A program made the position numbers and the translations under genes. From the NCBI GenBank assembly GCA_964529265.1, contig CAZGVW010000193.1:1-8508 (forward strand): a DNA stretch of 8,508 bases, written 5' to 3'. This document shows, one piece after another, positions 6,171-8,508 of the stretch. Origin of the DNA: CAZGVW01 sp964529265. Its GTDB lineage: Bacteria; Planctomycetota; Phycisphaerae; Phycisphaerales; UBA1924. The first letter of the stretch is position 1; the number at the start of each line of letters is the position of its first letter. Below the pieces are notes generated by a model that worked only from the letters and a program-made list of their open reading frames with translations, was not told the DNA's origin and made no database searches.

Positions 6171-6515
6171 ATGAAACTGTACGTCGGCAATCTGTCGTTC
6201 CAGACCAGCGAAGCCCAGCTCCGCGAACTCTTCGAGCCCTTCGGCTCCGTCTCCTCCGCTTCGCTCGTCATGGATCGCGACACCGGCCGCCCCCGCGGCT
6301 TCGGCTTCGTCGAAATGGATAACGACGAGGAAGCCCGCGCCGCCATGAACGACCTCAACGGCAAGAGCGTTGATGGCCGCGATCTCACCGTCAACGAAGC
6401 CCGCGCCCGCGAGAGCCGCCCAGGTGGCGGCGGCGGCGGTGGTTTCCGTGGCGGCCGTGGTGGTGGTGGCGGCGGTGGCGGCGGCGGCAGCCGCGGCGGC
6501 CGCGGCGGCTGGTAA
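6171..6515 (+). CDS. RRM-domain RNA-binding protein with glycine-rich tail
   Basis: The 114-residue cytoplasmic protein has one RNA recognition motif (about 1-80) with both signature motifs: RNP2 'LYVGNL' (3-8) and RNP1 'RGFGFVEM' (42-49). The aromatic residues that stack on RNA bases are Tyr4, Phe44 and Phe46. The tail (85-114) is almost only glycine with a few arginines (FRGGRGG, SRGGRGGW), like the RGG tails of cyanobacterial Rbp and eukaryotic glycine-rich proteins. The start at 6171 is preferred because family members begin close to RNP2 and an AGGA (6157-6160) lies 10 bases upstream; an in-frame ATG at 6144 would add nine residues. Cyanobacterial relatives are cold-induced and bind RNA as chaperones; that role here is inference. 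It is monocistronic, with a strong terminator at 6554-6592, and divergent from the desaturase. Confidence 0.95.
   Translation: MKLYVGNLSFQTSEAQLRELFEPFGSVSSASLVMDRDTGRPRGFGFVEMDNDEEARAAMNDLNGKSVDGRDLTVNEARARESRPGGGGGGGFRGGRGGGGGGGGGGSRGGRGGW
6423..6509 (+). repeat. GGN low-complexity tract coding for the glycine-rich tail
   Basis: Almost every codon here is GGT, GGC or CGN, a near-triplet repeat in the RRM gene. Such tracts can gain or lose whole codons by slippage without breaking the frame, so tail length may vary between strains. Confidence 0.7.
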
Positions 6516-6553
6516 GCCAGACCCCGCACACGCGTCCTGACGCGAACACACCC

Positions 6554-6592
6554 GCGAGCCGGGGCCTTGGCCCCGGCTCGCTTTCGTTTTTG
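6554..6592 (+). terminator. Intrinsic terminator of the RRM gene
   Basis: A perfect 13-bp GC-rich stem (GCGAGCCGGGGCC, 6554-6566, with its complement at 6569-6581) is followed by TTTCGTTTTT. The nominal two-base loop would open to about six. It lies 38 bases after the RRM stop and separates that gene from the TPR gene, which should thus have its own promoter in 6593-6672. Confidence 0.92.
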
Positions 6593-6685
6593 CTACCCTG
6601 ATGCCCACTGAGCGCCCGACGTCCCAAGATCAGGGGGCCGCGTCGATGCAGCGCCCCAATACTGACATCCCACGGAGGACCACCC

Positions 6686-8356
6686 ATGCGAACCACTCTC
6701 GCAGCGTGCATCGCTCTCGCCGCCGCCGTCGCCACGATCGGCTGCCAATCGGCCGGCCGCCGCGCCACAGCCCCCCACGATGCCCCCGCCCACCGCTTCA
6801 CCGGCATGGGCGACCACCACCGCACAATCTCCACCTCCTCACCCGAGGCCCAGCAGTGGTTCGATCAGGGCCTCGTCTGGATGTACGCCTTCAACCATGA
6901 TGAAGCCATCCGCTCCTTTAAAGCGGCCACCGAAACCGATCCCGAGTGCGCCATGGCCTGGTGGGGCATCGCCCTCTGCCACGGCCCCCACATCAACAAC
7001 CCCGTCATGACGCGCGTCGCCATCAACGAAGCCTGGTCCGCCATGCGCAAGGCCCAGTCCCTCAAGAACCGCGCCACCCCCGCCGAGTGCGCCCTCATCG
7101 ACGCCGTCGCCGTCCGCTACGTCGAGAATCCCCCGGACGACCGCACCGCCCTCAACGAGGCCTACGCCAACGCCATGCGCCGCGCCTACGAAGCCTACCC
7201 CGACGACGTGGACATCATGACCCTCTACGCCGAGTCCCTCATGGACCTCCAGCCGTGGGATCTCTGGGACACCCAGGGCCGCCCCAAGCGCAACGCCCCC
7301 GTCATCGTCGCCACCCTCGAGCGCGCCCTCACACTCGATCCCAACCACCCCGGCGCCAACCACCTCTACATCCACGCCGTCGAGGCCTCCCCCAACCCGG
7401 AACGCGGCGTCGCTCCCGCCAACCGTCTCCGCGACGCCGTCCCCGCCTCCAGCCACCTCGTCCACATGCCCTCACACATCGACGTTCAAGTCGGCGATTG
7501 GGCCGCCGCCGCCGAGGCCAACCGCAAGGCCACCGCCGCTGACGAAAAATACGAAGCCATCTCACCCAACCAGGGCTTCTACCGCGTCTACATGGCCCAC
7601 AACGATCACTTCCTCTCCTTCTCCTGCATGATGCAGGGCCGCCGCAAGGAAGCCCTCCAGGCCGCGCGAAACATGATCGCCGGCGTCCCCGCCAACTACA
7701 TCCGCGACCAGGGCGCCGTCATCGATCCCTACATGGGCATCGAGTTCGAAACCATGATGCGCTTCGGCATGTGGGACGAAATCCTCAGCCTCCCCGAACC
7801 CCCCAGGGAACTCCCGATCTCCCGCTCCCTCTGGCGCTTCACCCGCGCCGTCGCCTACGCCGCCAAGGATGATCTCGCCGCCGCCGAAGCCGAGCGCAAA
7901 GCCTTCCACGCCGCCGTCCGCAAAGTCCCCAAAGACGCGATGATGGCCATCAACCCCGCCTCCAAGGTCCTCTCCATCGCCGAGCATGTCATGAACGGCG
8001 AAATCGCCTACCGCCGCGGCAACATCGACGAAGCCGTCTCCGAACTCCGCGCCGCCATCGAACTCGAGGACAGCCTCCTCTACATGGAGCCGCCCGAGTG
8101 GATTCAGCCCGTCCGCCACACACTCGGCGCCATCCTCGTTGACGCCGGCCGATACTCCGAGGCCGAACCTATCTACCGCCGCGACCTCGAAGTCTGGCCC
8201 GAAAACGGCTGGTCCCTCCTCGGCCTCCACCAATGCCTCGCCGCCCGCGGCGAGACCGCCGAAGCCGATCGCATCCAAACCCGCTTCGAGCGCGCCTGGG
8301 CCAACGCCGATACCCCCATCCGCACCACTTGCCTCTGCGTCACACCCCCCGACTGA
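6686..8356 (+). CDS. Large TPR lipoprotein with histidine-rich central motif
   Basis: The 556-residue protein starts at the ATG at 6686, 7 bases after GGAGG (6674-6678). The N-terminus is a lipoprotein signal ending 'ATIGC20'; Thr at the -3 position is off-consensus but the cysteine after Gly fits. TPR-like helix pairs are visible at about 55-97 ('AFNHDEAIRSFKAATETDPECAMAWWGIA'), 441-462 ('RRGNIDEAVSELRAAIEL') and 478-540. The centre carries conserved-looking histidines: 'NHPGANHLYIHAVEAS' (His221, His226, His230, Glu233), 'SSHLVHMPSHIDVQVGDW' (His257, His260, His264) and 'YMAHNDHFL' (His305, His308). This recalls a widespread but uncharacterised TPR family in soil and aquatic bacteria. Plain TPR scaffolds do not need such histidines, so metal binding or catalysis is possible (inference). 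Two cysteines (549, 551) lie near the C-terminus. It is predicted anchored outside the cytoplasm, with no operon partner in the window. Confidence 0.88.
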   Translation: MRTTLAACIALAAAVATIGCQSAGRRATAPHDAPAHRFTGMGDHHRTISTSSPEAQQWFDQGLVWMYAFNHDEAIRSFKAATETDPECAMAWWGIALCHGPHINNPVMTRVAINEAWSAMRKAQSLKNRATPAECALIDAVAVRYVENPPDDRTALNEAYANAMRRAYEAYPDDVDIMTLYAESLMDLQPWDLWDTQGRPKRNAPVIVATLERALTLDPNHPGANHLYIHAVEASPNPERGVAPANRLRDAVPASSHLVHMPSHIDVQVGDWAAAAEANRKATAADEKYEAISPNQGFYRVYMAHNDHFLSFSCMMQGRRKEALQAARNMIAGVPANYIRDQGAVIDPYMGIEFETMMRFGMWDEILSLPEPPRELPISRSLWRFTRAVAYAAKDDLAAAEAERKAFHAAVRKVPKDAMMAINPASKVLSIAEHVMNGEIAYRRGNIDEAVSELRAAIELEDSLLYMEPPEWIQPVRHTLGAILVDAGRYSEAEPIYRRDLEVWPENGWSLLGLHQCLAARGETAEADRIQTRFERAWANADTPIRTTCLCVTPPD

Positions 8357-8448
8357 CCTCGCCGCGGGACTTGGGCGCCGCGCGGCATAACGCGCAGGCG
8401 GCGGGGGCAGAATGCTCAGGGCGCCGTGGGCAGGAGCCAATCGGGTGC

Positions 8449-8478
8449 CGTGGGGCAGTGGCTCTGCACTGCCCCACG
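8449..8478. repeat. Perfect hairpin downstream of the TPR gene (possible dispersed repeat or weak terminator)
   Basis: A perfect 12-bp inverted repeat (CGTGGGGCAGTG, 8449-8460, with its complement at 8467-8478) encloses the loop GCTCTG, 92 bases after the TPR stop. No T-run follows (ATCATCAAAC), so simple intrinsic termination is doubtful. Together with the hairpin at 2177-2204 it may represent a dispersed intergenic element. Confidence 0.55.
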
Positions 8479-8508
8479 ATCATCAAACAAAGCACTGATG
8501 CGACCGGA

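Noticed and set aside
6596..6635. CCCTGAT...ATCAGGG inverted repeat before the TPR gene
   Set aside because: The 7-bp arms are 26 bases apart with no further pairing that I can see; chance is a fair explanation.
7562..8440. Open - frame of 292 codons under the TPR gene
   Set aside because: It is glycine/alanine/valine-rich low-complexity antisense of a clear gene, with no motif.
1..8508. Defence island, prophage, insertion sequence or CRISPR array
   Set aside because: No transposase, integrase, nuclease or regularly spaced repeat is visible, and all recognised genes are metabolic, membrane or RNA-binding families.

Overview
The window is GC-rich and densely coding. It carries eight genes that look intact, with no mobile element, CRISPR array, tRNA or rRNA that I can see. 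The mix suggests a free-living Gram-negative bacterium, most likely of the Planctomycetota (Phycisphaerae-like). The clues are exported lipoproteins and a Tat substrate, a bacterial RRM protein with a glycine-rich tail, a large TPR lipoprotein and an exported amidohydrolase. This placement rests on gene content and composition only. Whichever strand a gene is on, the + strand is richer in C than in G, so + genes favour C-ending codons and - genes favour G-ending codons.

Layout. 29-2169 (+): a VOC-fold lipoprotein, a zinc-dependent alcohol dehydrogenase/aldehyde reductase of the CAD/YahK type, and a DinB-superfamily protein, closely spaced and probably co-transcribed. A hairpin follows at 2177-2204. 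2223-2705 (-): a second VOC protein with a Tat-type signal, divergent from 2905-4956 (+), an exported HutI-like amidohydrolase with an unrecognised C-terminal domain. 4960-5970 (-): a membrane delta-9-type fatty acid desaturase, tail to tail with the amidohydrolase across 3 bases. The desaturase diverges from 6171-6515 (+), an RRM RNA-binding protein with a strong intrinsic terminator at 6554-6592. 6686-8356 (+): a TPR lipoprotein with a histidine-rich core, followed by a second hairpin at 8449-8478.

No gene-free stretch exceeds 300 bases. The longest are 5971-6170, which holds a G-tract cluster and two abutting perfect palindromes, and 2706-2904, which holds two ribosome binding sites and one imperfect palindrome. 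The bases after 8356 hold only the hairpin and a partial copy of its left arm.

How the genes may work together. The clearest functional link is the divergent desaturase/RRM pair: both families are cold-induced in cyanobacteria, so the shared intergenic region may be a cold-response control region (inference). The aldehyde reductase and the VOC and DinB proteins fit small-molecule or reactive-aldehyde metabolism, but no substrate can be read from the sequence. Four of the eight products carry export signals (two lipoproteins, one Tat, one Sec). I found no convincing new defence or mobile system. The items most worth a second look are the possible dual start of the first gene, the desaturase/RRM control region, the paired hairpins and the histidine-rich TPR family.
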